DNA of 56,003 nucleotides, taken from the NCBI RefSeq assembly GCF_000485595.1, contig NW_014577853.1, positions 31,885-87,887 of the forward strand, in the 5' to 3' direction. The stretch's first letter is position 1, and each line of letters begins with the position of its first letter. A program made the translations under genes and the position numbers. Below are positions 22,697 to 33,024 of the stretch, piece after piece. A model generated the notes under the pieces. It searched no databases. It had not been told where the DNA came from and saw only the letters and a list, made by a program, of their open reading frames with translations. The stretch is from Priapulus caudatus. Taxonomy: Eukaryota; Priapulida; Priapulimorpha; Priapulimorphida; Priapulidae.

Positions 22697-25600
22697 TGAT
22701 GTGTGTGCTGTGTGTGTTGATGTGTGTGTGTGTGTTGTTGTGTGTGGTGCGTGTGTGTGTGTGTGTGGCGTGTGTTTATGTGCGTTGCGTTCGTGGCATT
22801 GCGTGTGTGCGTGCGTAGTGAGTGCTGTGCGTGAGTGCATTCCCTGCTACGCTATGTTGCTTTGTCCCCCGCACACATATACGCACACGGAATATTTAAG
22901 TGTGCGTGCGTTTAATAGGCCAGATAGTCGTAACTCAGCAGCTTTCGATGATCAAAACTTTGTGAGAGGAAGAAACGGCAATATTGGCGTCACTCTTTCA
23001 GTCACGAAGTCGCTAATTATTCATGTTAATTGCCGGCTTAGTTAATGAGAACACGACAAGCTTCAATATTCTTAGCCTAACGGCCGCGGCGAGACTGATC
23101 CACGGCGGAGTGGCTACCTCCTTGGCGCACAAACCGCTGGCCGTAGTAGGCAATGATCGCATGGTCTGCCCTCACGTCAATTCATGCTAACTGTGGTAAG
23201 TCACCATATAACTCATATCGACGATTACTACTAACTTGTGCAATTTCTCCGACCAAATAATTAATTGTGATGCATGGTTGTGATCTAACAGATGTGTAGA
23301 TGTGCGTGCTGATTGGTGCATGCGCGTGTGCGACGGTGCCGTGCTTGCATGCATATGCGTAACTGCGTGTGCGTGTGTACGTAGTGGTTTTAAAAAGAGG
23401 GCGGACATTCGGCTATCCGGTGAATGTAATGATGTTGCGTAGCATATTCGGCTCCATCCAGGGCAATCATCTGACAGTAGGGCCTGCGTCTCCGCCCGAA
23501 GACGAAGCTGCTTGGAGGGCGGACAATCGCCGAAACATTGCGGCATGCCAGTACGGAGAATTCAAACGAATGCCGCACCGTTCAGTGATGGGTGTGGCAT
23601 GACGAAATGCCCGAGCCGCCGTGTCCGCCATCATCCACGTCGGTGTCGCCGGCAACAGGAAGACAAGAAGAACACTCGGCCGAAGAAGGCCGATGGGGGC
23701 AGCGGTAAAAACTTCAAATATCGTCGCTTAGTGTAGCTTGGCAGACGAAAATGCGGTGGTGAATGAATAGTGCACGAGGCGCGGCCACCGACAAGGCTAT
23801 TTTAATATTTCAGTACACTCGCTTTGCAGTGACAGATTAATTAAAATCAGAGCCTATAATTAGAAAATGCTTTCTATCAATAGGCTCTTGTAAAATTGTT
23901 ACTTGTACATTGAGATATGAGGTCTAGGTCATAGCTAGTTGAGAGGTTCTAGTGACAAGGTACCGACGCAAGAAAACATAATTGAATTTCACCGGTTTCA
24001 GCATTTTATATCGTTTATCTCTCTGTCGTTTATATATACATAATATCAGGAAGTTAATGAAGACAAATTTTCTTCGTTTTTTGTTCGGTTTGTTCTTCAA
24101 TTAACTCCTGAAATTAATGTATGTATATATATCAAGAAAACTATAATAGGAGATTTCCTCCCTATTATGTATACTCTGATATATATATATAATATATTAT
24201 ATAAGTATATATATATATATATAGTATATGAATGTATATTCTATCATCAGGGGTTAATAATGACATTATTAACGCGCTGATATACATAGGCCTATATGGC
24301 GCTGTGTAACGTGTAAATCGTTATAGGTCTACTACCCGCGACACATATCAGTCCTACTAGGCACATTGGAGCGTTTGTCAATAGAAAAGAATGTTAATTA
24401 TAAATACGAAATCTATTTAACGTACCAAAGTTATTTTTCCTCTATTCCTTTCGCCTATTATTGCCGACTATTTCCTGTAAAACCCCGTGCATCTCCTCTG
24501 CAACACACATGTTCACCGCACGCACGGGTCTGTGGCCGCACGCGACAACATAAATATAGTGTTTATATTTATATTAATGGTGTCTCATTTATATTTATGT
24601 TGCAGCTTCTAAATGTGTCTCATTTATGTGTCACTCGTAATATTTATATGTCAACTCTATATTAATGTATGTTGGCAGAAAAGCATATTGCAACGGCATT
24701 ACAGGAAATTGTCGGCATTAAAGCGAAAGAGAGTAGAGAAAACATTAACACTTTGTAGTAAATAGATTTCGTATTTATTTAGCATTATATTTTTTATTGA
24801 GCGCTCCGAAGTGGCCCTGTGAATATGGTCAAGTGAAGTACAAACTATTGAATAATCACGTAATTTTTCGCAGCATAAATGGTATATTCGGATGCAATCT
24901 GTATCTTAATCATAAAACGCAAAAATCTCAGGCGTGTGCGAGTTGGTGTTAAAACCAGTATATTCTCCATGCAGAATTGAATGATGCAGATAATCCCGTA
25001 GAATACAAAAGGTGGTGTATTCCACCAGCACAATCGAAGACAGTTAAAATTAATGAATAAATAATATATATTATACTATTCTGGGGGGGCGCCTCCCCCA
25101 GAAATTTGTTAAAATTACAACCCCGCTCAGATCGCGTTTTTTGCGCGAGCAAGGGGGGTCCGGACCCCTGGACCCCCCCCTGTACACGCCCCATGCTCTG
25201 GGCGCGAGGCACCAGGCGAGGGCCAAGCGACGAGCGGGGGGAAGATGTGGGAAGGGGGGTGTTCACTGTTCACCCTCCCACACGATGGAGATTTTGCAAT
25301 TATTACACTAAAATGGAGGCGAACCTGAGGTGAAATCTTGTAAATTTTCAAAAAAAAAAAAATTTTTGGCTTGGGGGGGAATGGAGTCGGGGGGGGGTTT
25401 CGTTCGAACCCCCCGAACCCCCCTGGCTACGGGCCTGTTACTATATATACTCGCTATATAACGGCGTTGAACGCGATTTAAATTCTTGGTATTACAAACG
25501 CACGATTCGATGTTGAAAACTCGCGATTCGATTCATTGTCCGAGTGTTGCTTTTGCAATTTGACGACGCTCGTATCTGTGCGCATGTATGTAGGCCTACT

Positions 25601-28600
25601 GTGCTTATTACACTACATACTGCACGCGCAATAGTACGTTGTAGCAACATTCAGTAATAAGGAGGCAATATAACAGTAAGCCTCCGCAAATTCCGTCATT
25701 TCCTGACATGTCCGTCAGGTGGTAGGCCTCAACAGCGGACGGCGGTTGGTCAGTTGCTGTTGGAAATGTGTTCAGGCAACTTTTCAGAAATTCGCGAATC
25801 AATAGAGTTTGGCAAATTTTGCGAGCGGACATAGAGGGCATTGAATCTGTAAAGTTTATTTAACTATAAATAAAGTGTATGTTGTGTAAGAGCGAAAGTA
25901 ACAGTTGAGTATTTTTAATTAATTTCTAGTTAATGCTTATTTTAGGCCTGCCTGCCATATGGACGCCCGTTCTAACATGTTGATTACATGGTTGTTCACT
26001 CACCTCCCAAGAGCAACAAACAAGAGAAAAGAGCTACAAGAGAAGAAGCGAGTTATTTTGTGCGACAATAGATATAGACGTTGTCATGATGTCAAAAATA
26101 GATTACTTAATTAGAGTGCTGGACTTATCGATTTTATTGGTATAGTACTGAAAAGACGTTGCGATACGAGAAGCATCTTAGTCTTAGCATGTGGCTTTGT
26201 AATTACTCGCACTGACTATAATGTAAGATCGTAAGGATGAGTGTCCCATCTGATTACTCTATAATGATAATCATATTATAGATATGATATAGAGACATAA
26301 TTAAATAATATATAAATATTATATTATTCGATTAATATTATATGAGATCACTGGCATAGTGTGCGGTACGTACATCGTGGTTATTATATATCCTCACGCG
26401 CTCAGGTGACGCTACTACACGAAATGATCGGTCGAAACCGCGTATTCAGCTAACTTCCACCCAAAGATCCTAGTGCCGGCACAACTCCGCAACAATAGGA
26501 TCTTTGCTTTCGCACCGGTCCTCATTCATTTTGCGCTCTTCTATCTGAATTACACGGGGCTGATGAGACGAAGAAGGCGCAGACTCTGACCCTTGGATTC
26601 TCGTCCAGACTGCGCTCCAAGCAACTGATACGTACATCGATAGAGCACATTAATTGTGTATTGACAATTATCTTCCTCGCAGCCCCTGGTCGAGCTAACG
26701 CGGTCAGGTGAGAACGTTGACAACAGTAGACGCGGCACCTTGCTCAGGGCGTGATTACTGAAAATACCGCATAGCGCCGCGAGGCTAGCAACGGTTAAAC
26801 ACCTACCATGCGTAATTAGGCCCGTACTCCCTGTCTGTAGCCATAGAGAATATATATAAGACATATAGAGTCTACGCATATCATTTTATGGCATGTAGCA
26901 TAGGGCGGGCGAGACAACGGCGGATGGGCCGACTCTAGATTCGGACAACCGAAATTCCGATTGATTATTATGTAATTCAGGCCTTACGTAAGAATATAAT
27001 ATATATAATATCCTAAGATGCTGCCTACGCCCCAAACGATCAACCGGCAGCCTCTCTTTCGTTTTTTTTTTTTTTTATGCTTTCTTTCTCGTGTCAGCAT
27101 TTTCTCTCGCTTTTTGTCTCAATTATAGCGAAGTGGCGGATACAGCGGAGGCAACATCAGATATACGATGCGTTGATATTTATCGACACGCATAATCGCG
27201 CAGATCGACGGTCGTATCTCCCTATAAACTAGATCTAGCTGGCGACTCAAAGGCATCGGTGCAGTGCAGTGAGTATTATTCTTAATGCAAAGGGGAGGTC
27301 GTAGTTTATCGATGCTCTATATGCTGTTTAATCAGTCCATCTATTGCATCCGCGCAGCTCGTTCGAGTACGCCTGTCTGTCGAACTGGCTTGGCACTATA
27401 GTTAAACTACGTGTAACACGCACTGCTGGTAATAAGATGGCGTTTGGATTGCATTGAGACAGTCAACCAGACGACCTCGGTTCACTACTGTGTGAAATCA
27501 CCAGGCATCCAGCACGATAGTAAATAAACCCTTCCTGGCTGGTGCCGATATATACGTAAGGCTGCATCGACTTCCCATCACCGGCAAACCGCGTCGCATA
27601 TGTATATGCCACATTATTCTCTGGGCAAGACGCACTGCTCTAAGGACTTCTGGCCGGAAATCGATACAGCAAAACTATCGTTTGTTGGCGCTGCTATGGC
27701 TCTCCGAAAGAATGGTTAAGGAGGCTCAATGGAGCACCGCGCACATGGGTGGTAGCCACGTAAACGGGCCGCGACACGGCAGATTTCTAACTTACGACAC
27801 CACTCGTCCGTAGTGGCAAGCCCGCGATGCAAAACCTGACATCGTCACGTACACACACACACGCACACCACGCANNNNNNNNNNTTTACTCAATCTCTAA
27901 TACAATACATGAGGTTCCCGTGCACTACCGAAAGCAAGAGCGGTTACTACACACTACATTTTCCTCGGCGGGTGGCTGGCACAAGAAGCCCCGAACAAAC
28001 GCCAGCTTCCTCTTTTTATACCGCGCGCCCCGGTCCGCGATCGCGTTTCTTCCCTTACGTCACAGATCCCATTTAGCTCCCCTTCTGACCAACCGGCCTT
28101 CCCGAATACGGTGGAGTGAGGATCTCAACCGCTATCTTACAATACCGAATATGGTGAGGGTGCGCGGTGCGCACTTGACTGGACTCCATGGTCCGATTCT
28201 GGCCCTGATGTCATAGATCATCTGGTCAGTGTCTAGGCTGTCACAATGCGCAAGAACTCGGCAAGAACTTCGGCCTGCTGTGACATCCCTTCCGACACTG
28301 CGGCGCCAAGATTGCGTTTCCCCGCATCGCCCCATGCTTCCCATAGTGTGCGAGTTTCGCCCGCTTACATTCCTCCCCTCCTACCGAGACGATGGCCATC
28401 GTCACATTGCAGCCCCCTGGCTGAAAATTTCGCCCGGGGAGACAATGGATTGGTGACGTAGCCGAACAAGCGCAGCTCCACTATAATAAACAAAAACCGA
28501 CTGGCAGTCTCGAACGAACGCCGTTGCTACCATCACGTCTAGGTGCTGCTAGAAACCGAACCGATATAAAACGCGCTACTTGCAAATAAATATCCCGTGC

Positions 28601-31548
28601 AAGTCAAAGTCAATGGAAAATATCGTGTAGCGCACTGGAAGATTTACAGCGGAAAATCAAAGAAAATACCCTATAGGTACGCAGGCTACAAAAGCATTTC
28701 GTTTAGTGATCGTATCGTATCGTATCGTAACCAACATCTATTTATTTATTTATTTATTTCTCCCTAATTTAGCTTTGGATTAACCTCGCACTGTATTTAT
28801 ACTCTATAAAACAAGTAACGATAAAGTTCGATCACCATACGAGTCAGAACTTCAACACATTTAGCAGTAAACATTTTGATATCGCTGCAATTACTCTCAA
28901 TCTTGCGTCTTTTTATGCTGTAACGTACGTGTATCGTCCTATACAACCTACAATCGCTACAATACAACATATGCGCGTACCGACACGCATTACCGAATAC
29001 CGTATTACCGAATACGTATTACCGAAACCACGTTTAAATACATCGAGCCTCGTGCTCCGTTATATATCATATTCATAATCGTCATTTAATTAACACCGAT
29101 GTGGATCGACCTGACAACCTTTGTCACTTCCACACATCATACAGCCAACAAAAAGACGCAAAACTGATTTCATATTTTCGATTAAATGTTTTAGGCCTAT
29201 ATCAAACTCTAATTGAAGAATGTGTTTAGCAGTCTGACAATATAGTGTAAACGTACCGTTATGACAAATTCAACAACGAAGACAAATTTCTACATAACGT
29301 TTCACGCAAAGATTACACGAATGAATACTACAATGAACGAGGAATAATAACACGTCCCGTAGGCTGTGAAACAATCGTATATCGGCAAAAATGGTTGCGT
29401 ACCTCGCAGGTGTGAGCTTCGAGACATTATAATATGCACTTTTGGTATACAATAGGAATAATGGATCAGGAAGGGTATGGTTATTGTTTTGGGCTCTAGG
29501 GTAAATTTCTCTCTGTGTTATCCTCCGAGTCATACTTATACCGTGACACCTAAACAGAACGATTACCCCTCTCAGGTGAATCTCGTAGTTCTGCTAACGG
29601 GCGTAAATCTACCTGTGCCCCTACCTCACTACTCTCGCTCTCTGTCCCACGATTCTGTTCGTGGCCTACCTCAGCGAGTCCGAGGGCGTATATCCCAGGC
29701 TCTTGCATTAACCTGTGCGTCTACCTAGCACCTCGACTTATTCCCTTAAGACTATATGCATTGTCTCGGGAATTCGGGCATTCTACGCATTTCAGAAAAC
29801 CCGTAACCCGAAATCAAGACCCTCTACCACGCTGTGCAATGAAGGTTTAATAACTTCACGTCTAACACATGCCATCGTTTCTATAGGTAAATCAGTCATG
29901 GCTAAGGTAATAAAATAAGCTGATGTTGAGGGTGGTGGAGGGGATAGTGGCGGCCGGCCGGCCGGCCGGCCGGCCGGTAGTTATAGGTGGAGAAAAGTGC
30001 TTTAATATTTCGCTAAGTAATACGCTCGTACCTTTGCAAGCTAGTTTAATACGAAATCTATTTATGCCGACACAAGAACTTGTTTCACTCACCCGCCTCG
30101 AACTCTCCCCTTGATCGTTTGTTGTCTTTTCAACGGATATCTCGCTATATTGTCGCTGTCCGGCATCAGCTGCTTCCTGTCGGTCCTTGCGTGTAGCTGA
30201 ATCGCGCGTGTTTCTGCGTCGTCCCTGCTTCTTCCGTAGCCAGGTCGTACAATTGCGAATGTTCTGGCTTATATGAGCTATTTGCAGCTGCATATCACTG
30301 TTCCTATGCATTTCCATACATTTTGCGCGTATGGCGAAACTCTGCATAACGAATGTCACAATCACTGCGGAATCTGCCAAGCATGTCAATGTTCCTTTCT
30401 TCTTTCTTCCTCTTATTCTTCTTCTTCTTCTTCTTCTTCTTCTTCTTCATCTTCTTCCTCCTCCTTCTTCTTCTTCTTCTTCTTCTTCATCTTCTTCTTC
30501 ATCATCGTTACAGCTGTCTTCACTCAGTGTTCCTCTCGACTTTCGTGCATCGTATAGCTATAGTACCTTTAGTTCGTTGTTTGGCAAAGGAATACCCAAG
30601 ATCGACTGGTTACTGCACCAAATGTAGGCGTGTTATTCGCACTACCATATTAGAAGCTAGGTCTGTATTAGACTGATAGAGATAAAACAAGACAAGAAGT
30701 AACGTCCACTGGTGTTTACTCAATCTCTAATACAATACATGAAGTCTCCGTGCACTACCGAAAGCAAGAGCGGTTACTACACACTACATCTTCCTCAGCG
30801 GGTGGCTGGCACAAGAGCCTGTCCCGAGAACGGTGGCTTCCGCCATTTATACGGCGCACCCCGGTCCGCGATCGCGTTTCTTCCCTTACGTCACAGATCC
30901 CATTTAGCTCCCCTTCTGACCAACCGGCCTTCCCGAATACGGTGGAGTGAGGATCTCAACCGCTATCTTACAATACCGAATATAGTGGGGGTGCGCGGTG
31001 CGCACTTGACTGGACTCCATGGTCCGATTCTGGCCCTGATGTCATAGATCATCTGGTCAGTGTCATCGTGGTCAAAATTTTGTTAACACCTCACGACATT
31101 GCTTCTAGTATCACTTCTAGTATTCGTATTATTCCTAATAAATCAGTAGTGCATAAATAGAGATTGGTGAAATGAGATCTCTATTAAATTTTATGTACTC
31201 TTGCTACTATGAGATCTCTACTATCAAGAGTCTATAATATAAAATGGAATAGAAATGGACTCATGCTACTATTTTACTCCAGGACCTATCGTCTGCTTCC
31301 GTTGTTATACACTTGCATGGTTACACTGCAGCCGGGTGCGCGGTGGTCCGGCCGTGGGAAGCACTGGTCATTGGCGCCATCGGAGCGATAATCACTTTGG
31401 CCACGGTGCCTCTGCTTGACCGCCTGCGCATCGACGACCCGGTGGGAGCCGTCAGTGTGCACGCCGCCGCCGGCATTTGGGGCATGCTCTCTGTGGGCAT
31501 ATTCGCCGAGGTACGTATATGTATAGGCATGAGCGCCCACGTGGGTAC

Positions 31549-31611
<63 letters not shown>

Positions 31612-32595
31612 CGCGTGGGGTGCAGTGGCGTGCGTAGGTATGTGTGGGTGATGGTGTTGTGTCACCGCGGTGTGTGTGTGTGTGCGTGTGTGCGTGTGTG
31701 TGTGCGTGTGTGTGTATGTGCGTGCGTTCGTGCGTGTGAGTGTGTGCGTGCGTGCATTCAGAGTGCTTTTCCCCGCACACATATACGACACGGAATATTT
31801 AAGTGTGCGTCGTTTAATAGCCAGATATCGTAATCACAGCTTCGTGATGAAACTTTGTGAGAGGAAGAACGGCATATGGCGTCACCTTTTCGTCATGAAG
31901 TCGCCTTAATTATTCATGTTAATTGCCCTTGTTAATAGAACGACAAGCTTCAATATCTTACCTACGGCCGCGCGGGACTGATCCACGGCGGAGGTGGCTA
32001 CCTCCTTGGCGCACAAACCGCTGCCGTAGTAGCCATGATCGCATGGTCTGCCCTCACGTCATTCATGCTACTGTTGGTAAGTCCATATAATCATATTCGA
32101 CGATTACTACTACTTGTGCATTTCTCCGACAAATAATTATTGTGATGCATGGTTGTGATCTAACAGATGTGTGATGTGCGTGCTGATCTGGGTGCATGCG
32201 CGTGTGCGACGGTGCGTGCTTGCCTGCATATGCGTACGTGCGTGTGCGTGTGTTACGTAGGAGGCAGGACATTCGGCTATCGGTGATTGTAATGATGTTC
32301 GTACATATTCGGCTCCATTCAGGGCATCAATCTGACAGTAGGCCTGCGTCTCTCGCCCGAAGACGAGCTGCTTGGAGCGGACATCGCCGAACATTGCATC
32401 CAGTACGAGAATCACACGATCCCACCTTCAGTGATGGGTGTGCATGACGAATGCCCGAGCCCCGTGTCCGCCATCATCCACTCGGTCGCCGCGCAGGAAG
32501 ACAAGAAGAACAACTCGCCGATAGAGGGCGATGGGGGCAGCGGTAAAATGCAAATATCGTCGCTTAGTGTAGCTGGCCGACGAAATGCGTGGTGA
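16304..32595 (+). CDS. amt: Ammonium transporter (Amt family), whole gene, 8 exons
   Basis: Eight exons (193, 550, 72, 60, 77, 179, 138 and 273 bp) join in phase to 1542 bases, that is 513 residues plus stop, the usual size for metazoan Amt proteins. Amt proteins are trimeric plasma-membrane channels that move ammonium or ammonia. The pore landmarks are present: FQLSFATTATTIVSG with the phenylalanine gate, DIAGSSVVH with Asp196 and the first twin histidine His204, and SVHAAAGIWG with the second twin histidine His361. The N-terminus has NIT and NGT sequons, expected to be extracellular. Exons 1-5 lie in one contig and clean copies of exons 6-8 in the next. A second, noisy set of exons 6-8 lies at 22304-23762. 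All introns used here have GT..AG borders. Intron 5 as assembled spans the contig gap and the duplicate block, so its length is artificial. Confidence 0.93.
16500..17400. repeat. CA/CG-rich microsatellite region, intron 1
   Basis: Intron 1 is almost entirely ACACGC/ACGC-type repeat, ending in a pure (CA)n run at about 17338-17398. Open frames made of Thr/His or Cys/Val here are repeat artefacts. Confidence 0.9.
17519..18068 (+). CDS. amt: Amt exon 2 (central pore helices)
   Basis: After the acceptor TCGTCGAG the exon reads (G)FGLLESGACSRRNEVNVM through to SPTNALVGLFMLW. It carries FQLSFATTATTIVSGVMAER, the signature DIAGSSVVHIVGGVAGLVG with Asp196 and His204, and several membrane helices. 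The last codon (TGG) is split TG|G by the donor GTGAGT. Codon third positions are strongly G/C. Confidence 0.95.
18028..18445 (+). repeat. amt: Tandem copies of the exon 2 / intron 2 border (five donors)
   Basis: The 3' end of exon 2 with its donor, ACGCGCTCGTCGGCCTGTTC..ATGCTATGGTGA, is repeated at about 18122-18160, 18223-18261, 18320-18357 and 18402-18441. The copies are separated by GTGCGTGCGTGC-type spacers and TGTAAGTGACTGTGCGACTA. Donor sequences alternate GTGAGT and GTGACT. Reading past the first donor meets an in-frame TGA at once (TGG TGA), so only the first border can end exon 2 productively unless acceptors create small extra exons. Confidence 0.9.
18446..19900. repeat. GT-rich intron 2 with two inverted copies of exon 1 end
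   Basis: This part of intron 2 is mostly GTGTGC/TGTG repeat. Two segments are the reverse complement of the exon 1 / intron 1 border. 19621-19669 reads TACGGCTTCTTACCAGACTG and onward, matching 16456-16515 inverted. 19058-19110 is a more damaged copy. The preceding GTGCGT-rich DNA (about 18905-19057 and 19488-19620) matches the start of intron 1 in inverse, including TTCTATGCTTA. Both copies end at the same point, next to ACTTTTACGATGCTT on the - strand. Confidence 0.8.
20308..20400. repeat. 30-bp tandem repeat before the exon 3 acceptor
   Basis: Three near-identical units containing TCCGGTCACTCTTAATTACT end 14 bases before the acceptor of exon 3. The pyrimidine tract CTCCTTTTGTTGCAG follows directly. 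The units may include the branch-point region. Confidence 0.85.
20415..20486 (+). CDS. amt: Amt exon 3
   Basis: The exon follows TTGTTGCAG and codes (W)WGWLGFNCGSTYGITGHKW, a conserved Amt membrane segment. It ends GCTAA|GTAGGT, with two bases carried into exon 4 to complete Lys. Confidence 0.92.
20741..20800 (+). CDS. amt: Amt exon 4
   Basis: A 60-base exon after TTCCTTTCAG codes SAITTINASIGGGITGCFI. It ends ATCAG|GTAAAC. The glycine-rich turn and flanking hydrophobic residues fit the Amt helix that follows the exon 3 loop. Confidence 0.92.
20801..21509. other. Amt intron 4, nothing recognised
   Basis: Non-coding sequence between the GTAAAC donor and the ACATCTAG acceptor, without a visible repeat. 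Confidence 0.7.
21510..21586 (+). CDS. amt: Amt exon 5
   Basis: The exon codes (S)YLTRDWKLNVADLINSILG then ALVAVT, and ends TTACAG|GTACGA. The phase (one base carried) matches exon 6 at 31332, which starts CC GGG TGC and gives VTAGCAVV, the expected Amt sequence. This phase match ties the two contigs into one gene. Confidence 0.92.
21601..21830. repeat. (CA)n microsatellite, intron 5
   Basis: CACACA repeat with occasional interruptions directly after the exon 5 donor. Confidence 0.9.
22304..22489 (+). pseudogene. amt: Amt exon 6, damaged duplicate copy
   Basis: It matches 31332-31510, with the acceptor ACTGCCAG and donor GCCGAG|GTACGT kept. Several one-base gains and losses break the frame, for example around TGGAAGCTACTGGTC and CAGTGATGCACG. 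It is probably read error rather than a decayed gene. Confidence 0.8.
23050..23195 (+). pseudogene. amt: Amt exon 7, damaged duplicate copy
   Basis: It matches 31939-32076 with extra bases at several points (for example GCGGCGAGACTG for GCGCGGGACTG), so the reading frame is lost. The donor GTAAGTC is kept. Confidence 0.8.
23462..23762 (+). pseudogene. amt: Amt exon 8, damaged duplicate copy
   Basis: It matches 32323-32595. It carries frequent single-base insertions such as GAAGCTGCTTGGAGGGCGG for GAGCTGCTTGGAGCGG, and no continuous frame remains. Confidence 0.8.
24353..24825. mobile_element. Long foldback element, noisy copy
   Basis: This is the counterpart of the 33133-33592 element in the other allele-like block. 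The arms are still complementary, with many one-base differences. Confidence 0.75.
25081..25438. mobile_element. Insertion present only in this copy (G/C-run rich)
   Basis: This segment is absent at the matching point of the other copy (about 33820-33845), where a (TA)n run stands. One end reads CTGGGGGGGCGCCTCCCCCAG, the other CCCCCCTGGCTACGGGCCTG. It has internal runs of G and C and a GTCCGGACCCC palindrome. ACTAT occurs on both sides and may be a target duplication. The CGTAGCCAGGGGGG type of end is common in invertebrate DNA transposons. No protein is encoded. Confidence 0.6.
27875..27884. other. Assembly gap (10 N)
   Basis: A run of N sits within a CA repeat. The left contig ends at the place that corresponds to about 36312 of the right contig. 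The gap therefore joins sequences that overlap rather than follow each other. Confidence 0.95.
27885..28369 (-). repeat. 3' LTR, truncated by the gap
   Basis: The - strand start TGTAAGCGGGCG at 28369 is preceded by the purine tract. About 92 bases that the other LTR shows (30623-30714) are missing because the contig starts here. Confidence 0.6.
28370..28385 (-). other. Candidate polypurine tract
   Basis: On the - strand it reads GGTAGGAGGGGAGGAA directly ahead of the TGTA start of the LTR, the place where plus-strand priming occurs in LTR elements. Confidence 0.55.
30412..30500. repeat. (CTT)n microsatellite inside the LTR element
   Basis: CTTCTTCTT with a few CAT and CTC units. On the element's own strand it would code a run of Glu and Asp. 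Confidence 0.9.
30603..30620 (-). other. Candidate primer-binding site
   Basis: TGGTGCAGTAACCAGTCG on the - strand lies two bases after the LTR end CGCCTACA. TGG is the complement of the CCA end of a tRNA. I cannot say which tRNA. Confidence 0.45.
30623..31064 (-). repeat. 5' LTR, truncated
   Basis: It matches the 3' LTR from 30715 on. It switches abruptly at 31064/31065 to Amt intron sequence homologous to 22021, so its first about 135 bases are missing. This may be a real deletion or a misjoin. Confidence 0.55.
31332..31510 (+). CDS. amt: Amt exon 6 (second pore histidine)
   Basis: After ACACTGCAG the exon codes AGCAVVRPWEALVIGAIG, then LLDRLRIDDPVGAVSVHAAA, then GIWGMLSVGIFAE, and ends GCCGAG|GTACGT at a codon boundary. 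His361 in SVHAAAG corresponds to the second twin histidine of Amt channels. Confidence 0.95.
31555..31608. repeat. (CT)n run in intron 6
   Basis: A pure CTCTCT run follows the exon 6 donor and is followed by a GTGTGC run to about 31755. The noisy copy has a broken equivalent at 22527-22612. Confidence 0.9.
31939..32076 (+). CDS. amt: Amt exon 7
   Basis: After GTTAATAG the exon codes NDKLQYLTYGRAGLIHGGGG, then YLLGAQTAAVVAMIAWSALT and SFMLLL, ending before GTAAGT. It is 46 codons, phase 0 at both ends. The GRxGLxHGGGxYLLGxQ stretch is typical of Amt proteins. Confidence 0.94.
32323..32595 (+). CDS. amt: Amt exon 8 (last membrane border and C-terminal tail)
   Basis: After CTCCATTCAG the exon codes GINLTVGLRLSPEDELLGAD, then IAEHC, and a hydrophilic cytoplasmic tail ending RRNAW and TGA. 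The GLRLSxEDELxGxDxxEH motif marks the conserved start of the Amt C-terminal domain that couples the subunits of the trimer. Confidence 0.95.
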   Translation, partial: GINLTVGLRLSPEDELLGADIAEHCIQYENHTIPPSVMGVHDECPSPVSAIIHSVAAQEDKKNNSPIEGDGGSGKMQISSLSVAGRRNAW

Positions 32596-32662
32596 TGAAT
32601 TAGTCACAGGCGCGGCCGACAAGGTATTTTATTTTCAGTATACTCGCTTACAGTGACAGATT

Positions 32663-32668
32663 AATAAA
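32663..32668 (+). terminator. amt: Polyadenylation signal of Amt
   Basis: AATAAA lies 68 bases after the Amt stop codon, just ahead of a hairpin. It is the only canonical hexamer close to the stop. Confidence 0.55.
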
Positions 32669-32712
32669 ATCAAGAGCCTATATTAAGAATGCTTTCTTAA
32701 TAGGCTCTTGAT
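32669..32712. repeat. 44-bp near-perfect palindrome (hairpin 1)
   Basis: ATCAAGAGCCTATATTAAGA pairs with TTCTTAATAGGCTCTTGAT around a loop of a few bases. It begins directly after the AATAAA, so it may lie at the 3' end of the Amt transcript. Confidence 0.85.
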
Positions 32713-32846
32713 AAAATTGTACTTGTACTTTGAGATATGGTCTAGTCATAGCTAGTTGAGAGGTTCTAGTGACAAGGTACCACGCAAGAAAGCATAATGA
32801 ATTCACCGGTTTCACTTTTTATATCGTTTATCTCTCTGTCGTTTCA

Positions 32847-32940
32847 TATATACATAATATCAGGAGTTAATGAAGACAAATTTTCTTCGTTTTTTGTTCG
32901 GTTTGTCTTCATTAACTCCTGATAATATGTATGTATATAT
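32847..32940. repeat. Palindrome (hairpin 2)
   Basis: ATATCAGGAGTTAATGAAGA pairs with TCTTCATTAACTCCTGATA around a T-rich loop of about 20 bases. Confidence 0.85.
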
Positions 32941-32982
32941 ATCAAGAGTACATAATAAGAGATTTCTCCTATTATGTACTCT

Positions 32983-32990
<8 letters not shown>
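32934..32990. repeat. Palindrome (hairpin 3), same family as hairpin 1 ends
   Basis: TATATCAAGAGTACATAATA pairs with TATTATGTACTCTTGATATA with almost no loop. The end ATCAAGAG is shared with hairpin 1 and with the hairpin at 52687. A (TA)n run follows. Confidence 0.85.

Positions 32991-33020
<30 letters not shown>

Positions 33021-33024
<4 letters not shown>

Larger units (their letters stand above)
22021..27874. other. Noisy second copy of the Amt 3' region, ends at the gap
   Basis: This block runs parallel to 31065-36312 over its whole length, including exons 6-8, the foldback element, TA-rich hairpins and downstream DNA. Most differences are single extra bases in this copy, the pattern of unpolished long reads. 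It stops at the run of N, while the other copy carries on past the matching point. It differs by real insertions too: it has the 25081-25438 element, and it lacks the 34316-34710 MITE and the LTR element. It is best read as the other allele or an unmerged contig overlap. Confidence 0.85.
27885..31064 (-). mobile_element. Non-autonomous LTR retrotransposon (both LTRs partial)
   Basis: Two direct repeats, 27885-28233 and 30715-31064, match closely over about 345 bases. Read on the - strand, the edges fit an LTR element. One LTR starts TGTAAGCGGGCG at 28369, right after a purine tract (28385-28370). The other ends CGCCTACA at 30623 and is followed by TTTGGTGCAGTAACCAG, which fits a tRNA primer site beginning TGG. 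The 3' LTR is cut by the contig start and the 5' LTR lacks its first about 135 bases. The roughly 2.25 kb interior (28370-30622) shows no reverse transcriptase or integrase. It holds an Asp/Glu-coding (CTT)n run (30412-30500), a (CGGC)n run near 29950 and an unidentified 165-codon frame (29892-30389, -). Confidence 0.6.

Noticed and set aside
22304-23762. A second, decayed Amt gene
   Set aside because: The whole region, including non-coding DNA, is duplicated; the copy ends at an assembly gap and has only exons 6-8. An allele or contig-overlap artefact explains this better.
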